From: Mycobacterium arosiense ATCC BAA-1401 = DSM 45069
GTDB lineage: Bacteria; Actinomycetota; Actinomycetes; Mycobacteriales; Mycobacteriaceae
Direction: 5' to 3'
NCBI RefSeq assembly: GCF_002086125.1
Contig: NZ_MVHG01000004.1
Location: 124,001-188,000, forward strand
DNA: 64,000 nucleotides
This document shows, piece by piece, positions 34,751 through 44,119 of the stretch (position 1 is the stretch's first letter; the number at the start of each line of letters is the position of its first letter). The notes under the pieces were generated by a model. The model saw only the letters and a program-made list of their open reading frames with translations, was not told the origin of the DNA and did no database searches. Both the position numbers and the translations under genes were made by a program.

Positions 34751-35319
34751 CCGATCGGTGTGGCGGCCCGCCACTTCTGCCGGCCGCCCTTGACCTCGGT
34801 GTGGATGTCGGTGAATCCCACCGCCGCAAGCCGCCCCGGCAGGTCGGCCGGCGCAATCGGGTTGTAGGTGTCGGCGACGTGCAGCAGCCTAAACGCCAGC
34901 GACGGGACGCCGTCACTGCCGGCGAAGACCCCGCCCGGTCGCAGCACCCGGAAGGCCTCGGCGAACAGGCGATCCTGCAGCTCGGGGCGGGGAACGTGGT
35001 GCAGCATGGTGAAGCACACCACCGAGGTGAAATGGTCCGCCGGCAGCCCCGTTGCGCTGCCGTCGCCGTGAATGATGCGCGCGCGCTCGCCGTAGCGGCG
35101 CTGCAGGCGCTCGGCCATGGCGCCGTCGACCTCGACGGCGGTGAGCGACGCCGCCCGATCGAGCAGCGCACGCAGCGTCGCCCCGTAGCCGGGGCCGATT
35201 TCCAAAGTGCGCGGGCCTAATTCGACGTCCCGCAGGGTCCACGGCAACAGCTGATCGGCCACCGCCTGCTCCCAGCCCGCCGAGCTACAGCGGCGCCGGT
35301 GCAACAGATTCATCGCCAT
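34747..35319 (-). CDS. Class I SAM-dependent methyltransferase (Rv3832c-like)
   Basis: A 190-residue protein with motif I LEIGPGYGATLR, VEVDGAMAERL, motif II-like SVVCFTMLHHVP and FRVLRPGGVFAG, as in small UbiE/Methyltransf_11 proteins. The acceptor is not known. It diverges from the AraC-type gene with a gap of only about 20-55 bases, so the two promoters must overlap. Confidence 0.9.
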   Translation of the reverse strand: MAMNLLHRRRCSSAGWEQAVADQLLPWTLRDVELGPRTLEIGPGYGATLRALLDRAASLTAVEVDGAMAERLQRRYGERARIIHGDGSATGLPADHFTSVVCFTMLHHVPRPELQDRLFAEAFRVLRPGGVFAGSDGVPSLAFRLLHVADTYNPIAPADLPGRLAAVGFTDIHTEVKGGRQKWRAATPIG

Positions 35320-35374
35320 ACCGACAACGCTAGGCCCCCGGATGGGTTGCGGACTTCCGATATTCTGCCTTGAT

Positions 35375-36124
35375 ATGTCGGAATTCAGCCATCACGGGCC
35401 GGCGACTTCGTCGCTGACGCTACCGCCCGGGTCCCGCATCGAGCGGCACCGACATCCTTTGCACCAGATCGTCTACCCGTCCTCGGGCGCCGTCTCGGTG
35501 ACCACCCCGACCGGAACGTGGATCACGCCGGCGAACCGCGCAATCTGGATACCGGCGGGTTGCTGGCACGAACACCGATTCCACGGCACCACGCAGTTTC
35601 ACGGCGTCGCGCTGGACCCCGACCGCTACCGCCGCGTCCCCGCGGCGCCCGCCGTGCTGGCGGTCAATCCCTTGATGCGCGAACTGATCATCGCCTGTTC
35701 GCAAACCGATGGCACCGACACCGATGAGCACCACCGGATGCTGGCCGTGCTGCACGACCAGTTGCAGGCGACCAGCATCGGGGAGGGGCTGTGGGTTCCC
35801 ACACCGGTCGACAGCCGGTTGCGGCAAGCGTGCGCACTGATCGCCGACAACCTGCGTGAGTCGTTGTCGCTGCAGCAGATCGGTGACCGGCTCGGGGTCG
35901 GGCAGCGCACGCTGAGCCGCCTGTTCAGCGACGAACTGGCGATGACGTTCCCGCAATGGCGCACCCAGGTCCGGCTGCAACACGCCCTCGTGCTGCTTGC
36001 CGAGCGGCGCGATGTCACCTCGGTGGCGGCCGAATGCGGTTGGGCCACAACGAGTTCCTTCATCGACACCTACCGCCGAGCCTTCGGGCACACGCCGGGT
36101 CGGGTGGCCGGTAAGGCGTTCTAG
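35375..36124 (+). CDS. AraC-family regulator with cupin domain (Rv3833-like)
   Basis: ATG 35375 (MSEFSHHG) is preferred, although an in-frame ATG at 35342 is possible; neither has a clear ribosome binding site. The N-terminal half is a cupin ([28 protein letters not shown]). The C-terminal half has two helix-turn-helices: [20 protein letters not shown] and [19 protein letters not shown] regulator of the adjacent methyltransferase is a natural guess. Its stop overlaps that of serS. Confidence 0.9.
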   Translation: MSEFSHHGPATSSLTLPPGSRIERHRHPLHQIVYPSSGAVSVTTPTGTWITPANRAIWIPAGCWHEHRFHGTTQFHGVALDPDRYRRVPAAPAVLAVNPLMRELIIACSQTDGTDTDEHHRMLAVLHDQLQATSIGEGLWVPTPVDSRLRQACALIADNLRESLSLQQIGDRLGVGQRTLSRLFSDELAMTFPQWRTQVRLQHALVLLAERRDVTSVAAECGWATTSSFIDTYRRAFGHTPGRVAGKAF

Positions 36125-37380
36125 CCGCTGGGCTCGAGCACTTCGGCGCCGACGAACGGCACCAGGGCCTCGGGCACCCGCACGCTGCCGTCGGGCTGTT
36201 GGTGGTTCTCCAGGATCGCCACCAGCCACCGCGTGGTGCCCAGCGTGCCGTTGAGCGTGGCCGCGGTCTGCGGTTTGCCCGCCTCGTCGCGATAGCGGGT
36301 CGCCAGCCGGCGCGCCTGGAAGGTGGTGCAGTTCGACGTGGAGGTCAGCTCGCGGTAGGCGCCCTGCGTGGGAACCCAAGCCTCACAATCGAATTTGCGT
36401 GCGGCCGACGAACCCAGGTCGCCCGCGGCCACGTCGATCACCCGGTACGGCACCTGGATGCGGGCCAGCATCTGGCGCTGCCAGCCCAGCAACCGCTGGT
36501 GTTCGGCCTCCGCATCCGCGGGTGTGCAGTAGACGAAGCCCTCGACCTTGTCGAACTGATGCACCCGGATGATGCCGCGGGTGTCCTTGCCGTAGCTGCC
36601 CGCCTCGCGGCGAAAGCACGACGACCACCCCGCGTACCGCAGCGGCCCGCCGGACAGGTCCAAGATCTCGTCGGCGTGGTAGCCGGCCAGCGGCACCTCC
36701 GAGGTGCCCACCAGGTAGAGGTCGTCGGCCTCCACGCGGTAGACCTCGTCGGCGTGCGCGCCGAGGAATCCGGTGCCGGCCATCACCTCCGGGCGCACCA
36801 GCACCGGCGGGATCATCGGGATGAAGCCGTTGTCGACGGCCAGCCGCAACGCCAGCTGCAACAGGCCCAGCTGGAGCAGCGCGCCCTTGCCGGTCAGGAA
36901 GTAGAACCGCGAGCCCGAGACCTTGGCCCCGCGCTGCATGTCGATAAGCCCGAGCGACTCACCGAGCTCCAGGTGGTCCTTCGGATGGTCAATCGCCGCG
37001 GGCTCGCCGACCACGTCGAGCACGGCGAAGTCGTCCTCCCCGCCGGCGGGCACCCCGTCGATGACGACGTTGGAGATCGCCATGTGCGCCGCGGTGAACG
37101 CCGCCTCCGCGTCGGCCTGGGCGGCTTCGGCGGCCTTCACCTGCTCGGCCAGTTCCTTGGCGCGCGCGAGCTTGGCCGGGCGCTCCTCGGGAGAGGCCGC
37201 CCCGACGCTCTTGCTGGCGGACTTCTGTTCGGCCCGCAGCCCGTCGGCCGACGAGATCGCGGCCCGGCGGGCGGCGTCGGCGGTCAATAGAGCGTCTACC
37301 AGGGCCGGGTCCTCGCCACGACTGAGCTGGGAGCGGCGCACGGCGTCCGGGTCTTCCCGGAGCAGCTTCAGGTCGATCAC
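36121..37380 (-). CDS. serS: Seryl-tRNA synthetase
   Basis: GTG 37380 gives 419 residues, the usual length. The open frame continues 200 codons upstream without similarity. The N-terminal coiled-coil arm (about residues 30-100, rich in Ala, Glu and Lys) binds the long variable arm of tRNA-Ser. Class II motif 2 is [14 protein letters not shown] and motif 3 is [18 protein letters not shown]. It charges tRNA-Ser (and tRNA-Sec where present) in the cytoplasm. It is an essential single-copy gene converging on the AraC gene and diverging from the septum-formation protein. Confidence 0.98.
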   Translation of the reverse strand: MIDLKLLREDPDAVRRSQLSRGEDPALVDALLTADAARRAAISSADGLRAEQKSASKSVGAASPEERPAKLARAKELAEQVKAAEAAQADAEAAFTAAHMAISNVVIDGVPAGGEDDFAVLDVVGEPAAIDHPKDHLELGESLGLIDMQRGAKVSGSRFYFLTGKGALLQLGLLQLALRLAVDNGFIPMIPPVLVRPEVMAGTGFLGAHADEVYRVEADDLYLVGTSEVPLAGYHADEILDLSGGPLRYAGWSSCFRREAGSYGKDTRGIIRVHQFDKVEGFVYCTPADAEAEHQRLLGWQRQMLARIQVPYRVIDVAAGDLGSSAARKFDCEAWVPTQGAYRELTSTSNCTTFQARRLATRYRDEAGKPQTAATLNGTLGTTRWLVAILENHQQPDGSVRVPEALVPFVGAEVLEPSG

Positions 37381-37492
37381 GGCCCCGAGACTACTTTCAC
37401 CGGTTCGGGCCGGCTGGTGGAGCATCCACCCGGCAGAGGCGCAGGACTCACATCCGTAACTTTTGTCACCGGTCCCAGGTGCTGCTGTCAGA

Positions 37493-38911
37493 ATGGAACG
37501 GATGTCGCAAGCGCCCGAGAAGGAACTTTCGGAAGCCCGGGAAGGTCGGGCGGTCGAGCCGCCCTCCGATTCGACCGGTGGGCCGTCCGAGCAGCAGCCA
37601 TCGGCCTTCGGCTGGCCACGCAGCCTGCAGGCCCGGGCGACCCGGCGCGCGCTGCTCCTCACCGCCCTCGGCGGTCTGCTGATCGCGGGGCTGGTCACCG
37701 CGATCCCGGTCGGTGGTCCCGGGTCCGACCGGTTCCTCGACAGCAGCCCGGTGCGCAGCACCGGAACCAAGAGCGACGCCGCCTTCAACCGGGCCGCCCC
37801 CGGGGAGTGCCTGATGTGGCCGGAAACCACCCCGGAGTCGGCGAGGATCGTCAACTGCGGCGACGACCACAAGTTCGAGGTCGCCGAATCGATCGACATG
37901 CGGACGTTCCCGGGCTCCGAGTACGGGCCCAACGCCGCGCCCCCCACGCCCGCGCGCATCCAGCAGATCACCCAAGAACAGTGCGAGGCCGCCGTCCGCA
38001 CCTATCTCGGCCCCAAGTTCGATCCGAACAGCAAGTTCACCGTCAGCCTGCTCTGGCCCGGCGACCGGGCCTGGCGCCAGAACGGCGACCGCCGGATGCT
38101 GTGCGGCCTGCAACTGCCCGGCGTGAACAACCAGCAGCAGGCCTTCAAGGGCAAGGTCGCCGACGTCGACCAGTCCAAGGTGTGGCCGGCCGGCACCTGT
38201 CTGGGCATCGACTCGGCGACCAACCAGCCGACCGACGCCCCCGTCGACTGTGCGGCGCCGCACGCGATGGAGGTCACCGGCACGGTCAATCTGGCCGAGA
38301 AGTTCCCCGGTGGCCTGCCGGCCGAGCCCGACCAGGACGGCTTCATCAAGGATTCGTGCACCAAGCTGACCGACGCGTACCTGGCGCCGGTCAAGTTGCG
38401 CACCACCACCTTGACGCTGATTTACCCGACGGTGCAGCTGGCCAGTTGGACGGCGGGCAGCCGGGAGGTGGCCTGCAGCATCGGCGCGACGCTGGGCAAC
38501 GGCGGCTGGGCCACCCTGCTGAACAGCGCCAAGGGTCAGCTGCTGATCAACGGTCAACCGCCGGTGCCCCCGCCCGACATTCCCGAGGAGCGGCTGACCA
38601 TGCCGCCGATTCCGCTTCAGGTCCCGGCGCAGCCGCCGTCCAGCCAGTCCAGCGGCGGCACGGGCTCGATCCCGGAAATCCCGCCGAACAACCAGCACCT
38701 GCCCGGCCAGCAGCCCGCGCAGCAATCCCAGCAGCAGGCGCCGCAGCAACAAGCTCCGGCTCAGCAGGCGCCCGCTCAGCAGCCGCCGCCACCGGCGGAC
38801 AACGGCGCGCCGCCGGCCAATCCGGCGCCCGAGGCGCCGGCTCCCGCGCCGCCGCCACCGCCGAATCCCGCACCCGAGGCGCCGCCCGCCCAGCCCCCGC
38901 CGGGAGGCTAG
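37493..38911 (+). CDS. Septum-formation-domain membrane protein (Rv3835-like)
   Basis: 472 residues from ATG 37493; a second ATG three codons on is equally possible. A basic cytoplasmic start is followed by one membrane helix ([19 protein letters not shown]). Two extracytoplasmic repeats of the Septum_form type come next (PGECLMWPE..., [11 protein letters not shown], and CLGIDSATN..., CAAPHAMEV), with paired cysteines. The last 100 residues are Pro/Gln/Ala-rich and disordered. The role in cell envelope or division is by family only. It overlaps nothing and precedes a zincin gene by four bases. Confidence 0.88.
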   Translation: MERMSQAPEKELSEAREGRAVEPPSDSTGGPSEQQPSAFGWPRSLQARATRRALLLTALGGLLIAGLVTAIPVGGPGSDRFLDSSPVRSTGTKSDAAFNRAAPGECLMWPETTPESARIVNCGDDHKFEVAESIDMRTFPGSEYGPNAAPPTPARIQQITQEQCEAAVRTYLGPKFDPNSKFTVSLLWPGDRAWRQNGDRRMLCGLQLPGVNNQQQAFKGKVADVDQSKVWPAGTCLGIDSATNQPTDAPVDCAAPHAMEVTGTVNLAEKFPGGLPAEPDQDGFIKDSCTKLTDAYLAPVKLRTTTLTLIYPTVQLASWTAGSREVACSIGATLGNGGWATLLNSAKGQLLINGQPPVPPPDIPEERLTMPPIPLQVPAQPPSSQSSGGTGSIPEIPPNNQHLPGQQPAQQSQQQAPQQQAPAQQAPAQQPPPPADNGAPPANPAPEAPAPAPPPPPNPAPEAPPAQPPPGG

Positions 38912-38915
38912 CCGG

Positions 38916-39266
38916 GTGTCCGTCCGGATGAATTCGCAGCGCTTCGACGAACTGGTCTCCGACGCCCTCGACCTCATCCCGCCCGAGCTGGCGGCTGCCA
39001 TGGACAACGTCGTCGTGCTGGTCGAAGACCGCCATCCCGAGGACGCCGAATTGCTTGGCCTGTACGAAGGGGTGGCGTTGACCGAACGCGACTCCGATTA
39101 CTTCGGATCGCTGCCGGATGCCATCACCATCTACCGCGACGCGCTGCTGGACGTCTGCGAATCCGAGGACGAGGTCGTCGAGGAGGTGGCCATCACGGTG
39201 ATCCACGAAGTCGCTCACCACTTCGGCATCGACGACGCCCGGCTGCACGAGCTGGGCTGGGCCTGA
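38916..39266 (+). CDS. Zincin-like metallopeptidase family protein (Rv3836-like)
   Basis: 116 residues from GTG 38916. The motif HEVAHHFGIDD is HExxH followed by the Asp-rich extension of the DUF1025/minimal-gluzincin family. No signal peptide is seen. The gene starts four bases after the septum-formation gene and is likely co-transcribed with it. Whether the small fold is an active protease is unclear. Confidence 0.88.
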   Translation: MSVRMNSQRFDELVSDALDLIPPELAAAMDNVVVLVEDRHPEDAELLGLYEGVALTERDSDYFGSLPDAITIYRDALLDVCESEDEVVEEVAITVIHEVAHHFGIDDARLHELGWA

Positions 39267-39339
39267 AAAGCTTCCGCAGCGCCGGATCGCCGGGCGCGGC
39301 AGCGCCAATTTGTCCGCGGCGGGTGCTATGAACTCAACT

Positions 39340-39531
39340 ATGAGCATCGACTGCCGCGACTGCCGGGCGGGCTTAGATCACTGTCACGGCACCATCATTC
39401 GCCACGCACTGCGCCGGTCGGAATGCACCGAGCCGGATTGCTTCAGTCCCGAGCTGGTGACGCACACCTTCGTCATCGACTGCGACGCCGTCGGGTGCGT
39501 GTGCACCGAAGCGATCGCGCTGGCCGTCTGA
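39340..39531 (+). CDS. Small cysteine-rich protein
   Basis: 63 residues from ATG 39340; ATG 39328 is an alternative. Cysteines and a histidine are spaced as CRDCRAGLDHCHG, then CTEPDC and CDAVGCVC, which suggests a small zinc- or iron-binding fold. I recall similar short proteins in other mycobacteria, without a function. It stands alone between the zincin and the convergent phosphatase. Confidence that it is a gene is moderate to good. Confidence 0.7.
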   Translation: MSIDCRDCRAGLDHCHGTIIRHALRRSECTEPDCFSPELVTHTFVIDCDAVGCVCTEAIALAV

Positions 39532-39539
39532 CCGAGGGA

Positions 39540-40226
39540 TCAACCCATCGGGTCGGAGCTTGACCGCACCGCGTCCGCCACGGGCGTCGCCTCTTCCTCC
39601 GGGTAGAACGGTGGCGTCGACGTTCCCCAGCGCACGCAACTCCACCGCCCGTCGGTGATCGGGGTGAGGGCCACCGAGTGGGCGTTGTCCAGGTGATTGT
39701 CCAACGCGAAGCCGGCGTCCACGCCGGCCAGTACCGCAGCGGCCAGCCGGATCGCCGCGCCGTGGCTGACGACGACGATGTCGCCGTGGAAGTCGCGGTC
39801 GTCGAGGTAACGCAGGCGCAGGTCGGTGAGCACCGGAACGTAACGGTCGAGCACGTCGTTGCCTGTCTCACCGCCGGGAAGCGCCGCGTCGAGCTCGCCG
39901 TGGTGCCACCGCTCGTAGATCGCGTTGAACTCGGCGACGGCGTCGTCGTCGTTGCGGTTCTCCAGCCGCCCGACCTGCACCTCGTGGACGCCGGCCACCT
40001 CGATGGGAGATATGCCGACCTGGCGGCCGATCACCTCGGCCGTCTGCGAGGCCCGGATGGCCACTGAATGCGCGAGCATCGCCGGGTGCTTCGACCCGCG
40101 GGCGAACGCCCGGGCCTGGTCGCGGCCCAACGGGGTCAGCTCCGCGCCGGGCGGGCGGGTGTCGAGTCGGCGCTCGACGTTTCCGAATGACTGGCCGTGG
40201 CGCACCAGGATCAACCGACCGCTCAC
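39540..40226 (-). CDS. Histidine phosphatase / phosphoglycerate mutase family (Rv3837c-like)
   Basis: 228 residues from GTG 40226. The catalytic LVRHGQSFGN has the phospho-accepting His; VVSHGAAIRLA supplies the second His. The acceptor range of the superfamily is wide (sugar phosphates, cofactors, proteins), so the substrate is open. It overlaps the pheA stop by four bases (GTGA), so the two form an operon. It converges with the cysteine-rich protein gene. Confidence 0.92.
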   Translation of the reverse strand: MSGRLILVRHGQSFGNVERRLDTRPPGAELTPLGRDQARAFARGSKHPAMLAHSVAIRASQTAEVIGRQVGISPIEVAGVHEVQVGRLENRNDDDAVAEFNAIYERWHHGELDAALPGGETGNDVLDRYVPVLTDLRLRYLDDRDFHGDIVVVSHGAAIRLAAAVLAGVDAGFALDNHLDNAHSVALTPITDGRWSCVRWGTSTPPFYPEEEATPVADAVRSSSDPMG

Positions 40227-41173
40227 CGCTGCGCTCCCTCGGCAGACTCGTCGCCCTTGCCGTCTCGCAGCTGCTGAAGCCAGCGTGCGGCCTCGGCGGC
40301 GGACGGCGGCAACCCCCCGGCCGGCGAGCCGGTGGGCCAGGAACCGAGATAACGCACATCAGCACAACGACGGTGCAGCGCTTTGAGTGCCTCGGCTACG
40401 GCGTCGTCATCTATGTGGCCCACACAATCGGCGAAGAACCGGTAGGTGCCGAGTCCCGTTCTGGTTGGCCGGGATTCGATGCGGGTCAGGTCGATGCCGC
40501 GGACGGCGAATTCGGCCAGCGCGGCCAGCAATGCGCCCGGGGCGTTGTCGATGCGCAGCACCACCGAGGTGCGGTCGGCTCCGGTGCGGGCCGGTGGCGG
40601 CGCCGGCCGCCCGACCAGAAGGAAGCGGGTCCGGGCGTTGGATTCGTCGATGACACCCTCGGCCAGCGTGGCCAGGCCCCAGTGCGTGGCGGCCAGCGGC
40701 GAGGTCACCGCGGCGTCGACCCGTCCCTGCGCCACCTGCTGGGCGGCTTCGGCATTGGAATAGGCCGGCCGCAGCGCGGCGTCGGGCAGGTTGGCGGCCA
40801 CCCACTGGCGCACTTGGGCCGCGGCCACACCGAAGGCCGCCAACGTCCGCACGTCCGCGGCGCTGCGGCCGGGTTTGACGACGATGCTGAACGCGACGTC
40901 CAGCGTGGTTTCGGCGAACACCTGCAGGGGTGAGCCGATGGCCAGGCTGTCCAACGTCGGTGTCACCGAACCGTCGATCGAGTTCTCGATCGGGACGCAG
41001 GCGTAGTCGGCGGCGCCGTCGCGCACGGCGTCCAGCGCCGCGGAGGCGCTTTCCACTGGCGAGGGTTGCACCCCGGCCGGCCCTTCGTCGGGAATCAGTC
41101 TCGCCGCGGTGATCTGTTGCAGCGCCGCCTCGGTGAACGTCCCCTCCGGACCGAGATAAGCGATGCGGGCCAC
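40223..41173 (-). CDS. pheA: Prephenate dehydratase
   Basis: 316 residues from GTG 41173. The N-terminal dehydratase domain begins IAYLGPEGTFTEAAL and includes the catalytic NARTRFLLVGR. The C-terminal ACT domain has the phenylalanine-binding ESRPTRTGLG. It converts prephenate to phenylpyruvate in phenylalanine synthesis and is feedback-inhibited by Phe through the ACT domain. It is translationally coupled to the phosphatase. The divergent neighbour is the IdeR-box gene. Confidence 0.97.
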   Translation of the reverse strand: MARIAYLGPEGTFTEAALQQITAARLIPDEGPAGVQPSPVESASAALDAVRDGAADYACVPIENSIDGSVTPTLDSLAIGSPLQVFAETTLDVAFSIVVKPGRSAADVRTLAAFGVAAAQVRQWVAANLPDAALRPAYSNAEAAQQVAQGRVDAAVTSPLAATHWGLATLAEGVIDESNARTRFLLVGRPAPPPARTGADRTSVVLRIDNAPGALLAALAEFAVRGIDLTRIESRPTRTGLGTYRFFADCVGHIDDDAVAEALKALHRRCADVRYLGSWPTGSPAGGLPPSAAEAARWLQQLRDGKGDESAEGAQR

Positions 41174-41230
41174 GTCCCAACCCTAGCGGCGCGCGGGCCA
41201 GAAAAGGCTTGCGACGTAAACGCGGGTGAG

Positions 41231-41249
41231 TTAACTTAGGCTTACCTAA
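41231..41249. promoter_or_regulatory. IdeR iron box
   Basis: TTAACTTAGGCTTACCTAA matches the 19-bp IdeR consensus TTAGGTTAGGCTAACCTAA at 16 positions and keeps its dyad centre. It lies 14-32 bases before the Rv3839-like start, where iron-loaded IdeR would block transcription. Confidence 0.85.
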
Positions 41250-41262
41250 TCAAAGGATGAGA

Positions 41263-42057
41263 ATGGTGTTACCGCTGAGCTGTCCCGCCCCGACGACCGC
41301 CGAACGGATCCGCAGCGCCTGTGTCCGCGCCAGCGGCGCGCTGCTGGCCATCGAGCACGACGATCCGGTCCCCACCCCCCTGCACCACCTGATGGACGAT
41401 GGATCGATTGCGCTGGTACTTCCGGTCGGGCGGGGACGCGCAATGATGCGCCCCATCTCGGGTTCCCAGGCGCTGTTGGAGCTGACCGACTACGCGCCGC
41501 TACCCCTGCGCGAACCGGTCCGTTCCCTGGTGTGGGTGCGCGGGCGCCTCCAAGAGGTACACCCGGCCGACGTCCTCGCCATGCTCGACCTGATCGCCGC
41601 CGAGTGCCCCAACCCGGTCCTGCTGGGCATCGACACGCCCCGCAGCGTCCGCGGCGACGGCGAAGGGCCGCGCTACGCCCTGTTACGGCTCGAAATCGCC
41701 TCGGTGGTCGTCACCGATGCCACCGGCGCCGAGCCGGTCAGCGTGGACGACCTGCTGAACGCCCGGCCAGATCCGTTCTGCGCGCTGGAGACGAGCCTGC
41801 TGTGGCACCTGAACACCGCCCACGGCGACGTCCTGGCGCGGCTGGTGTCCCGGCTGCCCGCGCCGCTGCGGCGCGGGCACGTGCGGCCCCTGGGCCTGGA
41901 CCGCTACGGCGTCCGCTTTCGCGTCGAGGGCGACGACCGCGATCACGACGTCCGGCTGCCGTTTTACAAACCCGTCGACGATATGACCGGCCTCAGCCAG
42001 GCGATCCGGGTGCTGATGGGCTGCCCGTTCATCAACGGGCTGCGGGCGCGCGGCTAG
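41263..42057 (+). CDS. Iron-regulated conserved protein, DUF2470 type (Rv3839-like)
   Basis: ATG 41263 has AAAGG six bases ahead and gives 264 residues; ATG 41257 is in frame two codons earlier. The protein has a flavin-reductase/heme-utilisation-like split-barrel appearance (VLPVGRGRAMMRPISGSQ) and a C-terminal DUF2470-like part (LNTAHGDVLARLVS, DRYGVRFRVEG). In that family the C-terminal part is linked to heme. From the literature I recall Rv3839 as induced in low iron through IdeR, which fits the box just upstream. Confidence 0.88.
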   Translation: MVLPLSCPAPTTAERIRSACVRASGALLAIEHDDPVPTPLHHLMDDGSIALVLPVGRGRAMMRPISGSQALLELTDYAPLPLREPVRSLVWVRGRLQEVHPADVLAMLDLIAAECPNPVLLGIDTPRSVRGDGEGPRYALLRLEIASVVVTDATGAEPVSVDDLLNARPDPFCALETSLLWHLNTAHGDVLARLVSRLPAPLRRGHVRPLGLDRYGVRFRVEGDDRDHDVRLPFYKPVDDMTGLSQAIRVLMGCPFINGLRARG

Positions 42058-42110
42058 CTGGAGCGCGGCGCACCGGCAGGCCCGCGCCCCGGCCACGTAC
42101 GTTTACTCAG

Positions 42111-43289
42111 GTGAACGGCGAGCGCTCACCCCAGCGTCGGCGGCCTCCGGGGTGGGGCCCGCCCGGGCAACCGCGCCCCGAGCCGCCGCAGGTGATCCAT
42201 CGCCACACCGTCCCGCCGCCGTCGCCGACGGCGGAGACCCAGCCGCTGCACCGGCCGAGGCCGCAACCCGCCGCGGTGCCGCCGTCGCGACCGCAGGCGC
42301 CCAGCACGTCGCGCAGGCGCCGCGCGCGCCGTCGGGTCAGCGCGGTGCTGTCGGTCCTGCTGGTGGTGGCGCTGCTGGTCGGTGCGGGGGTCGTGGCCGG
42401 GGCCGTCTGGTTCGACACCAAGCTGCACCGCGAACAGGTGCTCGCTGACTACCCGGACCGCCCCGCAACCGGCCGGGGCACCAATTGGCTGATCGTCGGA
42501 TCGGATAGCCGCCAGGGCCTGAGCGCCGAGCAGCAACAGGATCTGGCCACGGGCGGCGACATCGGTAACGGGCGTACCGACACGATCCTGCTGGTTCACG
42601 TGCCGGGCATCGGATCCGGAGCGCAGACGTCGATGGTGTCGATACCGCGCGACTCCTATGTGCCGATTCCCGGGCATGGCAAGGACAAGATCAATGCCGC
42701 TTTCGTGATGGGCGGCGCCCGGCTGCTGGTGCACACGGTCGAACAGGCCACCGGGTTGCGCCTGGATCACTACGCGGAGATCGGATTCGGCGGGTTCGCC
42801 GGCCTGGTGGACGCGCTGGGCGGGGTCACGGTGTGCCCGACGACGTCGTTCGACGACCCGTTGGCCGGCATCGACCTGCCGGCGGGTTGCCACACCCTCA
42901 ACGGGCGCACCGCGCTGGGCTACGTCAGGTCGCGCGACACGCCCCGCGCCGATCTGGACCGGATGGTCAACCAACGCCAGTTCGTGGCGGCGCTGCTGCA
43001 TCGGGCCGCGACCCCCGCGGTGTGGCTCAATCCGTGGCGCTGGTACTCGGTGCCACGGGCGGCCGCCGACGCGCTGACCGTCGACCGCGGCGACCACACC
43101 TGGGACCTGGCCCGGCTCGGCTGGGCGCTGCACGGGTCGACCGCCACCATGACCGTCCCGATCGGCCAGTTCACCAGTGGCGACGCCGGCTCGGTGGTGG
43201 TGTGGAACCACGACGCAGCCGCGCGGCTGTTCCAGTCGCTGGCTTCGGACGCGCCCGTGCCACCCGCCGCGTCGGACGAACCGCAATAG
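42111..43289 (+). CDS. LytR-CpsA-Psr family cell wall ligase
   Basis: GTG 42111 is preferred, giving 392 residues; the frame continues upstream through the Rv3839-like gene in another register. A proline-rich cytoplasmic stretch and an Arg-rich anchor precede one helix (residues 76-99). The LCP domain carries LIVGSDSRQG, GRTDTILLVHV, SIPRDSYVPIPG and ALGYVRSRDTPRADLDR. LCP enzymes attach arabinogalactan to peptidoglycan. In M. tuberculosis I recall a much shorter Rv3840 and then bfrB at this place; bfrB is not present between this gene and glpQ1 here. Confidence 0.92.
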   Translation: MNGERSPQRRRPPGWGPPGQPRPEPPQVIHRHTVPPPSPTAETQPLHRPRPQPAAVPPSRPQAPSTSRRRRARRRVSAVLSVLLVVALLVGAGVVAGAVWFDTKLHREQVLADYPDRPATGRGTNWLIVGSDSRQGLSAEQQQDLATGGDIGNGRTDTILLVHVPGIGSGAQTSMVSIPRDSYVPIPGHGKDKINAAFVMGGARLLVHTVEQATGLRLDHYAEIGFGGFAGLVDALGGVTVCPTTSFDDPLAGIDLPAGCHTLNGRTALGYVRSRDTPRADLDRMVNQRQFVAALLHRAATPAVWLNPWRWYSVPRAAADALTVDRGDHTWDLARLGWALHGSTATMTVPIGQFTSGDAGSVVVWNHDAAARLFQSLASDAPVPPAASDEPQ

Positions 43290-43296
43290 AGGCCGG

Positions 43297-44115
43297 CTAG
43301 CCGCTGCCGGCGCGGTTGCCCTGTAACCACGCCTTGGTGCGGCCGGGGTGGTGCGTGGCGAGCCACGCCACCCCCACGTCGCGGCAGAAATTGACGTCCT
43401 CGTAATCGTCGACGTTCCAGCAGTAGACCGCCCTGCCCTGGGCGATGGCCCGGTCGGCGAGCTGGGGATATTCTCTCAGCGTCGACAACGAAGGCCCCAC
43501 GGCGGTGGCGCCGATGGCGGTGGGCGCACCGCTGGTCAGGTAACGGCCGGTCTTGCCGAGCAACACCGTGGGCAGCAGCGGGGCGGCCCGCCGGATCCGC
43601 CAGACCGCGGACGCCGAGAACGACATCACCACCGCACGCGACCGGTCCGCCGAGGCCGGCGCGGCGATGCCGAACCGATGCAGCGACGCGAGCAGCTTGG
43701 TTTCGACCAATGAGCCGTACCGGACCGGGTGCTTGGTTTCGATGAACAGCTTCACCGGGCGGTGCCAGTCCAGCACCAGCGAGACCAGCGCATCCAGCGT
43801 CAGCAAGCTGGTGTCGCCGTGCGTGCCGTCTTCGCGCCAGCTGTCGTGCCACGCCCCGTACTCGAGCTCGCGCAGTTCCGCGAGGGTCATGGTGCTGACC
43901 AAGCCCGCGCCGGTCGAGGTCCGGTCCAGCCGACGGTCATGCACGCACACCAGGTGGCCGTCGCGGGTCAGCCGCACGTCGCATTCCACGCCGTCGGCGC
44001 CTTCTTTGAGCGCGAGGTCATAGGCGGCCAGCGTGTGTTCGGGCCGGGCGGCCGACGCGCCGCGGTGGGCGACGACATAGGGGTGCCCGGCGAGCACCTC
44101 ATCGGCCCACGTCAT
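43297..44115 (-). CDS. glpQ1: Glycerophosphodiester phosphodiesterase
   Basis: 272 residues from ATG 44115. It begins with the GDPD block VVAHRGASAARPEHTLAAY and continues GVECDVRLTRDGHLVCVHD, with the two catalytic histidines and the metal-binding Glu/Asp. It splits glycerophosphodiesters to glycerol-3-phosphate and an alcohol. No signal peptide is seen, so it should be cytosolic. Its stop faces the LCP stop seven bases away. It lies five bases downstream of the membrane protein gene and may be co-transcribed with it. Confidence 0.95.
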   Translation of the reverse strand: MTWADEVLAGHPYVVAHRGASAARPEHTLAAYDLALKEGADGVECDVRLTRDGHLVCVHDRRLDRTSTGAGLVSTMTLAELRELEYGAWHDSWREDGTHGDTSLLTLDALVSLVLDWHRPVKLFIETKHPVRYGSLVETKLLASLHRFGIAAPASADRSRAVVMSFSASAVWRIRRAAPLLPTVLLGKTGRYLTSGAPTAIGATAVGPSLSTLREYPQLADRAIAQGRAVYCWNVDDYEDVNFCRDVGVAWLATHHPGRTKAWLQGNRAGSG

Positions 44116-44119
44116 ACCC

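Noticed and set aside
35350..35385. Inverted repeat CCGATAT...ATATGTCGG at the AraC start as an operator
   Set aside because: The arms match only with a gap and the site overlaps two possible start codons; too weak to call.
37381..38001. N-terminal extension of serS by about 200 codons
   Set aside because: It overlaps the divergent septum-formation gene and lacks similarity; GTG 37380 yields the standard 419 residues.
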